Of a stretch of 64,000 bases of DNA, positions 27,958 through 64,000 are shown piece after piece. Every line of letters begins with the position of its first letter. The stretch's first letter is position 1. This DNA is from Echiichthys vipera. Lineage: Eukaryota > Chordata > Actinopteri > Perciformes > Trachinidae. The stretch spans positions 12,731,360 to 12,795,359 of the forward strand of contig OY829647.1 in assembly GCA_963691815.1 (NCBI GenBank), in the 5' to 3' direction. Below the pieces are notes generated by a model, which saw nothing but the letters and a program-made list of their open reading frames with translations, searched no databases and was not told where the DNA came from. The position numbers and the translations under genes were made by a program.

Positions 27958-28468
27958 GTTTATATGATCATTTACAGTATTACTGAATATGTGTGACAAC
28001 TTATTACTATTTCTTCATCAAGGTGACGATTTACTTCATTTGTTCGGTTTTATTGTGACATATATTCCTATTATATACTCGGGAGATTCATCTACAACGA
28101 TGAAAAAGACAGTTGGCTGCAGCCCAGTTACCAGAAAATGAAACAAAAACTAAAAGCATGGAAATCTTTTGCAAGACCATAAAACAACAATCATATTTCA
28201 TTTCATATTGGAGGCAGTCAGTGTGACAAATAAAATGAATAAGCTTAACAATGTGTAACTTAACGGATCATTCATATTGTCAGTTAAATCAGTAAGCTCA
28301 CACAGAACTAGTGTCTCCAACTAACGACATTTGGACCAGGAACATCGACTTGACTTTGGGCTTAACTTAGCTCTCATGTAGCTAACACTAGTTAACTTCA
28401 AGCTAAACGATTGGTTAGACGTTAGTTAAAGCTTTCAAATAAAGAACACGGTGTTTTATTACACTTAC

Positions 28469-28560
28469 ATGAACTCGGAGCCGCACACAACACGTTTCAG
28501 AGAGAGGTGTGCGGGGCTTGACAGCTGCTAGTCCTGCTAACGTTACATCTGAACAGGCAG
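28469..28560 (-). other. aimp1: AIMP1 exon 1 (5' noncoding, supplies AT of a junction start codon)
   Basis: On the minus strand a consensus donor (AT|GTAAGTG) ends an exon at 28469. Joining it to the acceptor before 24659 makes an in-frame ATG across the junction (AT|G), which adds MSLARSLFK ahead of the main start. Reading upstream in that frame there are 19 open codons and then a TAG, with no earlier in-frame ATG. The exon's 5' limit (transcription start) cannot be read from the sequence, so the upper coordinate is a placeholder. Exon identity is inferred from the donor, from its position beside TBCK and from the known human gene layout. Confidence 0.6.
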
Positions 28561-29003
28561 CTAACAGACAGCCACGGAGAGGCTGCTTCAGGCCCCCGTG
28601 GTTAGCTAGATCTCTGCACTATCCGGATACGAAGCTGCCTGTAGCGTTTGATATCCATACCTCCTCTAGATCTGATACTGTGAGGAGGCAACGCCTATTG
28701 CCTGTCTGTAATGACTATAAAGAGAAACTTAACTCTTTAAAAAATACGGAAAACCTACTCCACGAACAACTCTGTTGAAGGGTTTGAAATAATTTAATTT
28801 GATTTAAATTCCGTAACTTTTTAGAAAGCGTCTTGTGTGCACCAGCTTTGTCGCACAAAAATAACGTCATTGATCACGTTCACTCAGCTGTTATTTTCAT
28901 CACACCGTTGAGGAAGGAAGAGGAATTCATTTCAAAAAATATTTTATCGATAACTTTATGTTCATCCTGTCGTGATGACCACCTTAGATATTTCCCACTA
29001 ACC
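28470..29003. promoter_or_regulatory. AIMP1/TBCK divergent promoter interval
   Basis: This interval lies between the AIMP1 first-exon donor and the best candidate TBCK first-exon donor. It is richer in CpG than its surroundings and I see no TATA box, as usual for divergent housekeeping promoters. A CRE-like TAACGTCA lies at about 28862-28869, and a GGAA-repeated ETS-like cluster at about 28911-28926. Transcription starts cannot be located from sequence alone, and factor binding is not shown. Confidence 0.5.
28900..29003 (+). other. tbck: Candidate TBCK 5' noncoding exon end (donor at 29004)
   Basis: The best donor-like site between the promoter and the first coding exon is CC|GTGAGTAT at 29004. 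Because coding exon 2 has a clear splice acceptor 20 nt before its ATG, at least one upstream noncoding exon is required. The left limit is a placeholder and other donors are possible. Confidence 0.3.
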
Positions 29004-29259
29004 GTGAGTATATACTAATGTTCCAGATGTACTGCACATTACATCATTGGTGTCCAATAAATCTGAGTACGTTATTTTCACAAATGAGCTAACGTTATAA
29101 ACACACACACTAAAACACACAGTGGATTGAACTGCAGCATCACTGTGTGTATGTACATTGTACCCCCCGAAGTTAATGCTCAACTATATGGTGTACATAT
29201 TACTTCCTGTTTAATTTACGTATGCTTCATGTTGTAGCATACTGTGGCTGATCAGTTAA

Positions 29260-29760
29260 GGCAAGGCAAGTTTATTTCTTTTAACAACAAGGTAATTCAA
29301 AGTGCTTTACATAAAACATTAACATTGGAAAGAAACACATGAAATGACATTAAGATACAAAATAACACTCAGATAAAATAATTTAATTTTAAATAAAAAA
29401 TAAAACCAAGATTATGAAAGGAATAGAAGTTACAGTGTTAATAAATGATGTTTACTGAAAGGCAGCAGCAAACAGAGAAGTCTTCAGTCTTGATTTAAAA
29501 ATAACTAAGAGTTGCAGCAGACCTGCAGAGTTTGTTCCAGATATATGGTGCGTAAAAAAACTGAACGCTACCTCTCCATGTTTAGTTTTAACTCTGGGGA
29601 CACAGAGCTGACCTGTCCCAGTCGATCTGAGAGGTCCGGATGGTTCATAGCAGAAGATCAGGAATGTATTTTGGCCCTAAACCATTTAATGCTTTGTAAA
29701 CCAACAGCAATATTTTGAAATCAATTATTTGACGGACAGGAAGCCAGTGTCTGGTTAACA
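29260..29760. repeat. Dispersed teleost repeat family C, long copy upstream of TBCK exon 2
   Basis: It begins GGCAAGGCAAGTTTATTTC and GGTAATTCAAAGTGCTTTAC, then continues through ACTGAACGCTACCTCTCCAT, GAGAGGTCCGGATGGTTCAT and CAGGAAGCCAGTGTCTGG. I recognise the whole layout as an abundant teleost interspersed repeat. It ends about 125 bp before the TBCK exon 2 acceptor. Confidence 0.65.
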
Positions 29761-29905
29761 CTGAATGGCATGAAAGAGAACGTGGCTGTTATACCATGAT
29801 GATGATAATGATCTCAATGTTCCTCCTCTTATGTATTGTCACATGTTATTCATACATTGTATTGAAGGCTCTTTCCCATTATCAGTGCTTCAAGCCAGTG
29901 ACAAG

Positions 29906-56821
<26,916 letters not shown>

Positions 56822-58339
56822 GTGAGTTTTACTCATCACACACACACATGAACTTTACAAAGAATAAAATGAAATTTAAAGTTATCCACCTTTTCTTGAC
56901 AAAATTGTGAAGTGATTTGCATTTTTATCTACAAAGTACCTCCAACTTTCACTAAGTCAGTGTTGAGGTGTTGAAGTTAAGCTGCAGTTACAAAAAAAGG
57001 AAAGTCTTCTTTTATTCTTGCTGATGTGAGTTTTTTCATGTGGTTTGATTTTGTGGTGTATTCTGTATTTAGTACAATAGAAGCCTTTGTTCCTGGTATC
57101 TGATATTTCTTTCAACATGCTCAGGTTATTCAAGGCCACAACAAGTCAACACAAGTTACAAGGAAAATATACTGTATGTCAGAGGAAGAGTGAGACAGGT
57201 TGTTTGAACAGCAGTTTGGTTATAACACAGCAGTAATGTTCTAGTTATTCCAGAGGTATTATCTTGGTAAGAACATTTTTGTTTCATTCTAAGGATGGGG
57301 AAAAAGCATCTCCAGGTAATAATGTGGCATCAATAAACTAAAATTACAGTTAAGTTTTATTAGGTGATATTAAGGTGAGGTTCTATTTTGATGACAAATA
57401 AGGTAATAGTGGGATAATAATAACAGGTTAATGTGCTTGTTAATATGAGGGTAATGTTTATTCTATAACAGTCATAGGAATCCATTTTAATAATTACCAC
57501 AAATAATTATCAAATTGTATTCTAATTTTATTATAAGGTAATGCTGTCAAAATTCAGTTTCGAATGCAGTGAACAGTGAATTGAAATACAAAAACCAGTC
57601 TATCAGTCCAACTAATTGGTCTAATATGTGCTTTTTGATTTCTATTTATTAATAAATGTATAGGGCCACGTATGTGTTAACATAGTCAATATGAGGAATC
57701 TGTAAAGCAAGACTGAGGGATCTTTTCTACTTCTTGTCCAGTGCCACCTGTACAGACTATACAGAGATTTGATGGATGATTTAGATAATTTAATAAATGT
57801 GTTTTATCAGCAGCTGATCTGAAGTTGTGAGGTAGTAGAGTTTACTCATGAGATATTTTCTTTGTGTCTCTCTGCTGCTCTCCATATATTTCTGCTCCTA
57901 CGTAAATTCTTTCTACTAACACTCTCTTCATGATTTGGACAGAGTGACTCATTGCACATTACCCAGAACCAATCCAGTCCAGTAGGTCTGTTGAGCTGTA
58001 TTGATTTTTCACATTGAATGAGTTCCTCTGGAATTTAGTTAATCTAATGCTTGATACAGTATGTGACAACCTCTGTCTTTAATTCCCAAAGTGGCCAAAT
58101 ATTGATTTATTTTTAAATACTTTTTTTTTTTTTACAAATACAAACCATCAAAATGTCTCAGGATAAATTAAGTAAAACTTGTACAATACTTTTAAAAATA
58201 TGGTTACAAATTGCTTGGCGATAAACATGCTTTGTTTGCTTTTGTCGTGTGGAAGATGTCGCCAAACGTTTCAGTGCAATAAAAAATATACGCATAGCAA
58301 AAATGTAATCAAACAAACGGGCCTAAAAGGTTTTCATAC

Positions 58340-58696
58340 TTAGTTTTTAGGGGTGTTTATTGTTGCGATGCTGTCTTCCACAAAGACCTTTTGTCTTTTA
58401 CACCTGAATGCATCGTGTCCAGAAAGCTCACAAACATTCTTGTCAGCCTCTATCTGCAGTGTGCCCAAGTGATTGCTGTAATCTTTCTCATTCCGCTTCG
58501 GCTGAATGAGAAATAGGCGGTTGGTGGCATTGATCCATGGCCGCATCCATCTGCACACCACCTCTTCCTCAGAAAACATGTAGTCGATCTCATCACTTTT
58601 CTCAGACATACTGTACAGTACATAGAGTATTAATTGTACAGGATGACTGTAGAGATGAAATCTGAAATTAGGACTCTCCAGAAATGTTTTGCACAT
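58340..58696 (-). other. Unrecognised minus-strand ORF inside a TBCK intron
   Basis: A 118-codon open frame runs antisense to TBCK. From an internal Met (MSEKSDEIDYMFSEEEVV) it is 89 codons of ordinary composition, ending in INTPKN and a TAA. The start sits one base after a CTGTACAG that could act as a splice acceptor, so it could be the last exon of a nested gene or a decayed transposon or retrocopy fragment. I do not recognise the protein. The pyrimidine tract is weak and no AATAAA stands out just downstream. Nothing here assigns a function. Confidence 0.25.
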
Positions 58697-61600
58697 AACT
58701 TATTATTACACGTCGGCTCAAATTAAAGGCAGGGTTGGAATATTTTGAAGTGGGGTTGTATGAAGTACTCATCCACAATCAGTGTATTTCCTATAGTAGA
58801 TGGCGATCAGAAGGCCCCAGTTTGGAGAAGGAGGCAGATCTTATGCATTACAACAACGGAAAGGCAGTGAAAATGATAAGATCAGTCAAGAAATTGTAAA
58901 CACCTTAATCTGGATAAACTGGCTTTTTTTCTGTTTAAGGGGAAAGGGCTCATTATCTCTTCTCCAGATTCAAGTGTGCCATGATACAACTGATGTACGC
59001 TGCCATGTGTTCAATATCAAATTCAATATATATATATATGTATGAGACAACTGATCCATATTCAAAAGTTTGCTTCTGGAGTGCATTTCAACAGGCGACT
59101 TATCCAGATATTTCATTTAGAATCTGTGCATTATAAGATTGATTGTATTCTGAAGAGAAAAGAAAGCCTGTTATGATTGTGTCACTTCAAAATAAACACT
59201 GTGATACAAATTTACACTGAAGAAACCCTTATTCTGATATTTACATTTAATTCATCTGGGCTTATCTGTGTTGTGAAAAATCTAAAAAAAGTGTGCTTGT
59301 GTCCATTTTGTGATTTAAGGCCTCAGCCATCTGAGTTAAACAGATTGTTTGTCATTTACAGTACCAAATGACCTCTTTTTGTTTCCACAGATAGTGAGGG
59401 ACAGTACCACAACCAGGGAATAACATACCAAAAAGTCTGTGACTTCGGAAGATATTCACTTGATTTGATTAAGTGCTAAGCCCCGTATTATCGTTAGCTA
59501 AAATTTGTCATGTATTTGGCACTGAAAAATGACTGTGGATTATGTCCTTCATCACTTGCACTGAAATTGTTTTAAGAAGGGATCTCCTTAGTGCCACTAT
59601 GAACAAGCAAATAAATCATATTTCAATGTTTACATGGACATCTGACTATTTTTCAGACATACTTTTAAAAAATCCTTTAGGCTAAAGGTTATGGAAAATA
59701 TAAAATAAAACAGCAAACAATTCTCACTGCGACTCTAAACGTGTAAAGATACAGACGATGTCTTGACTCCCCTAACATATCGTAAAACATGTTATGTCTA
59801 ATACTGTACTCATGCATGTGCTTTATGTTTGTGTTACATGCTGCCCTGTTGCCTCTCTCTGTGGTAAAAAGCAGGAGGCTCTGTCAGCAGATTCTCAGCC
59901 TTCGTAGTGAAGAGACATCCATCTCACTGGACAGCTGCTGTCCTCTCAGCTTGGTCTGAGTGAGTGAATTGGAGAAAACAAGCTCTCCTTCTCCTTTCTC
60001 TCGGCCACTAATAAGACAGTCTAAACATAGCAAAACAAATATAAAATAGTACCATTGATTAAATTGACTGTTTTTCTCAATCTTTATAATGCATTAGAGG
60101 ATCAAGTTCAGTTCTCAAACGGCTTATTGATAATGGCATTTGTATGCGATTTATGCATTCCTGCTAGCAAGTGTGTCACACACAACACTGTTGAATGCCT
60201 TTGTTATTTAACAAACATGCTAGGACAGAGAGGTATAGACACAGCATGTATTCTATCAAATTCTGGACGATAAAAAATAACCATATTTCAGAATTAATCA
60301 AATATTTATGAGTTGTTCTCTAAATTGGATCTCCACTGTATAAGTTGTTCATCTCAACACAGCTGCACACACACAGTGAATGTGGGTATTTGCTGGCCAC
60401 TGCGATGTACTGTACATAAACAAGAGGGTGTTAGAAAGTTAACATTGGTGGCTTTGAGAAATGAAAAAAACAAAATGCAGTACAGTGCACAAGAGGTTAG
60501 TGCCCATGGATGAGCAGATGTTTTGCACATTTTGTCATCTCACAGCTGGCAGAGCTCGTATTTCAATGATTGAGCGGATGGCCATAAGTAAACAGGAATG
60601 TTTCCTGGTTCCATTTTTTTTTCCCGATCTTTTGTGCTATACTTATCCATGAACATGTAACTGTGCGTGAATAGAGCATTTCCAATTAGGTAGAGTAATG
60701 TATACAATATGTGTTGTGAATGCGTTTTCACTTATTGAAACTGACCAGAGCTGCATTCCAGACAACTCGGAACTCGAGCATTTCCAACCTCCTACTAGAA
60801 AAGGGAACAATGGTTTAGCCACTCAAAGTCAGCTCCCACTTGTACGCTCGGGACAAATCCATCCATCCCGACCTAATGACGAAGCAGTTGTCTGACGTCA
60901 CACAACAATGGCAGCACCCATGGAAGTGCAACTAAAAGGCAACATAAAGCACATTTGCCCTTATTTAATTAAAATAATATTCATGGAATATTTAACAAGT
61001 ATAAAAGTGAAATAATACAATTTCAGTTACCTCATGCATTGTTATTCATCTCCTGTTTCGTTTATAGATGCAAGGAGGCTGTATCTATAAATGTGGCTAA
61101 ATGTGTGTACACTTGCTAAAGAAATATAATGGTCAGCATGTTTTTCCATTCGTAGGTTTGGCGTTGTGCACCTGGAAGGCTTCTAGGTTGGACATTTCAA
61201 CTGGAAAACACAACCGCATTATCTCTATAATAACCAGTATATGGTGCAATCTAATACAAAATCTCAGCAATAAGTCGTAGTATTTTGAAGCTTATTATAT
61301 ACCTCTTTATTGACATTATGACATGGAACCACTATTAGCAACCATTAGAAACAATTCTCAATACAATACACATACAAATGAACATAGTTCACATAGTTCA
61401 ATGAATACCTCTCTGCCACATCACAAAGATACAGTAGGATTCATTTTGTCAGTAGAAAAGTTCTGGATTGCATTACATGTCCCATTTTATTTCCCATTAT
61501 ACAAAATTAATCACAAGTAATAATAAAAAAACCTATTCCACTGATAAGTCTTATGAGTAAAGCTTATGCTGCACTTTTTTTGTTTTTAATGTATAACTGA

Positions 61601-61925
61601 GTAAAAGTATGAAATATGTGGTCTTATCATCTTGCCTCCAAGTGTTTCAGTCATCAAATGTAGCTGCAGAGCAAGTTGCTTATGCAACACTAATGCAGCG
61701 CTATATTTCAGTCACTGTAACTCAGTTGTCAAAGGGCATGTCTGGACTCAAATTCTCTCTTTTGTCAGCACAAATAGAGATGAATTTTCATTAGAGGAGG
61801 CTGCTTTTTCTCATCATTCATGTTCGAGCAATATTGATAACTGCTGTGTGGCCAGAATTAAAACAGGAAGTAGATGAAAAGCTTGGAGGATTCTTTGCTT
61901 TAAAATCCTCCTCAAAGTGGAAATT

Positions 61926-61983
61926 TGTGTGCGTGCGCGCATACGTGTGCGCATACGTGTGCGTGCGTGCATGTGCGTGTGTG
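61926..61983. repeat. 58-bp alternating purine-pyrimidine tract (possible Z-DNA)
   Basis: Every step alternates pyrimidine and purine without a break. It mixes GT/GC steps with two adjacent copies of CGCATACGTGTG. CG-containing alternating tracts are the classical Z-DNA-forming type. Confidence 0.85.
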
Positions 61984-64000
61984 AGTGCAAGGCCGCTGTG
62001 AGGGGTATTTGTTGTAAGCATTTTTCTCAGATCATGGCCTCAATTATACTCTTCTTTTCTTTGTCTGACTGCAGATAAAATGTGTTTTTGCTTTAGAAAT
62101 GATACCCAAAAACCAGACTATGTTGTTTGATATGTGAAAACCTCAGCACTGTTACAATCACACACTTTGAAGGCACTTTTAATGAGTAATTTACCCTGCC
62201 ATCAAGCTTTACCGAAGCTATCCAACACCGTTGTTTCCAGTTCAATATGTTAAGTGATTGGGTTTCCTTTGGTAACTGCAGACCATCAGCATTTGCGCAC
62301 ACAAACACAAACCAGAGCAGAGGATTTGTGTGACCAGCAGCTCCGGTTTAGCCTCATCACTATCAGACCAGTAAAATGTGAAAGTGTTATTTAGCCATTT
62401 TCAGCTGGCATTTAAGACACGACAGTGCTCAGACAGGCTGCATATTTTTCTTATTTATGTCAGTATATTGTACATGCTTGGATACTTCCATGTGTACATA
62501 GAGAAAAAATTTTTTTTGGTTTTATTACAGGGCTTTGTCGAAGAATCGATTCTGATTGGTCAGTTACTCCATTTCATAATTTTAAAATCAATCTTTAGTT
62601 TCAAATTATAGATTTCTTTAGTAAGTTGCCGTGTAGTTAGTGGGATAACGTAGAGCGAACGGGTCATTATTGCGAATTAACACCTTTCAGGCTAATTCAA
62701 GGTCCTGTATCATGCTTTCAGCGTTTAATTCACAATAATGATCTGCTGGATCTATGTTACTTACTTATGTTGATATAGGTGTTCTTTGCTGATCAGCACA
62801 CTGAAAATGTGCAGATGGGCTCTGTTAAGTAACTGTTTGACTCTATCGAGATATCTAAAGTGCTTATCCACTTTCGTTTGGTCACAGACAATAAAACCCA
62901 ATAGGTACAACGGTTCACAGCCTAGCGCTGTTAGTTGTGTCAAACACAAAACCGGCTTGATTGCTGTGTCAGCAGATAATTTGCCCAGGGTGAGGACTCT
63001 GGATGTCTGAGTAGAACTGCTGCTCCTACACGATGAATCAGACGATTCTGGGAATTTGTTTCTATTCAGCTTACCAGTGGGTGTTTTTTAATGATCCTCA
63101 GGATTAGTCACATTTTGTGAAGAAAGATTTGAACCTAACTGAGAACTTTCCACAGAAATGAAAAACAATGAAAAAGAAAATATTGGCTAAGCACCCATCT
63201 ATCAGTTAGCTGTGTTTTAATGATGTGTACAAAAAAGATTAGCATCCATCAAAACAACTGCTTATTTGTAGTCTTCAGTTACAATTTCTGTTTACACTTG
63301 TAAGTAATCTTTTAAAAGCATTCCTTGAACAATTGATTGACACACTTGCCATTATCCCCACTTTTTATATATAACGTTGTTCACTTAGACCTGATCTTCT
63401 TGTGTTTTTTCCTGTTTACTCATTAGCTTTAGTAAGCTACCTGCGTGAGACAACAAGCACATTGTACTTTGTATTGACCAGCATATTTGCATCTACTACA
63501 CTACTGGTTTATGCACACACACAAGAAGACAGCCACATGATCCAGTGATTAAATGGTATGTGGTAGTCAACAAGACCTGCTGTAATCATTGCTCATCACA
63601 GCAAAAAGCCCTTTCAGCACAGGATGTTAAGAGCCAGCTGAACACATGCTGTCTCTGGTCCAAAACCAAAACATATTTTCACATTTGATGGAGAATTTGG
63701 TACAATGTGTTGTCTTTGGATTTTGATTTTATATTACCTTGTTGAAGTATTAATAACCAAGTGCAATGTTAATGTTTAAGTAGATACCATATATGAAACA
63801 TATTAGTCTTACTGGGGGCATATTACTAAACACCAAAACAGGCCCATTTACTCTAAGTGTAGATACTGTGGTGTAAAGAAATTTCAATTAGCTTGTCAGC
63901 TTGTTCTGTTGCATCCTGTTGAGTGGGCATCGACATGCAGGAAATGTCAATGCTGAGCTGAGTGGCTTGTCACTAGAATGAGAATAGCCGGTCCACCTTT

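Larger units (their letters stand above)
24660..28468 (-). other. AIMP1 intron 1
   Basis: A 3.8-kb intron between the inferred first exon and exon 2. It contains a dispersed repeat at 27172 and a MITE at 27763. The open frames at 25.5-27.0 kb have no conserved character. Confidence 0.6.
56822..64000 (+). other. TBCK intron 23, runs off the window
   Basis: No exon matching the rhodanese part of TBCK was found. Apart from the minus-strand ORF at 58.3-58.7 kb and the GT-rich tract at 61.9 kb it holds no recognised gene or complete transposon. The start of NPNT, the neighbour on this side in human, was not seen. Confidence 0.6.

Noticed and set aside
28509..28778. 89-codon plus-strand ORF in the promoter interval
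   Set aside because: Lies over the AIMP1 first exon and promoter; CpG-rich composition explains the open frame. Not part of TBCK.
59391..59424. Possible next TBCK exon after TTTCCACAG
   Set aside because: Encodes IVRDSTTTRE and then a stop; does not match the human sequence following PKTDL and lacks a donor.

Overview
The window is teleost fish nuclear DNA. It is AT-rich, has short exons with GT/AG borders in long introns, and carries repeat families that look typical of ray-finned, probably percomorph, genomes. I see no bacterial, viral or organellar features, no CRISPR array and no operon.

Two conserved genes lie head to head and share one promoter interval. AIMP1 (minus strand, about 14.3 to 28.5 kb) encodes the p43 scaffold of the multi-tRNA-synthetase complex and precursor of EMAP II. 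I assembled six coding exons (927 nt, 308 residues plus stop, every phase closing) and one upstream exon. TBCK (plus strand, about 29 kb to beyond the right edge) encodes a protein with a pseudokinase domain, a TBC Rab-GAP domain and a rhodanese domain. I assembled 22 consecutive coding exons (2,232 nt, 744 codons, all phases compatible). The rhodanese exons must lie past base 64,000. The AIMP1/TBCK divergent pair is also found in human.

Layout: 1-14.3 kb is intergenic DNA downstream of AIMP1, with simple repeats, nested repeats at 4.4-5.3 kb and a non-LTR-type tail at 13.4-13.55 kb. From 14.3 to 28.5 kb is AIMP1, with a hAT-like MITE with a perfect 8-bp target duplication in its first intron. 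From 28.5 to 29.9 kb is the divergent promoter plus a long dispersed repeat. From 29.9 to 56.8 kb are the TBCK coding exons, with introns holding a tRNA-derived SINE, a deleted Tc1-like transposon, a LINE fragment, a CA microsatellite and a repeat flanked by diverged direct duplications. From 56.8 to 64 kb is a TBCK intron, with one unexplained minus-strand ORF and a Z-DNA-type tract.

The most useful observations are: an AIMP1 start codon that would be created across a splice junction and matches the layout of a human N-terminally extended isoform as I remember it; an AUG-stop mini-uORF upstream of it; the degenerate kinase motifs of TBCK beside intact TBC catalytic fingers; and several resolved transposon insertions. 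I found no new multi-gene system that I can support.
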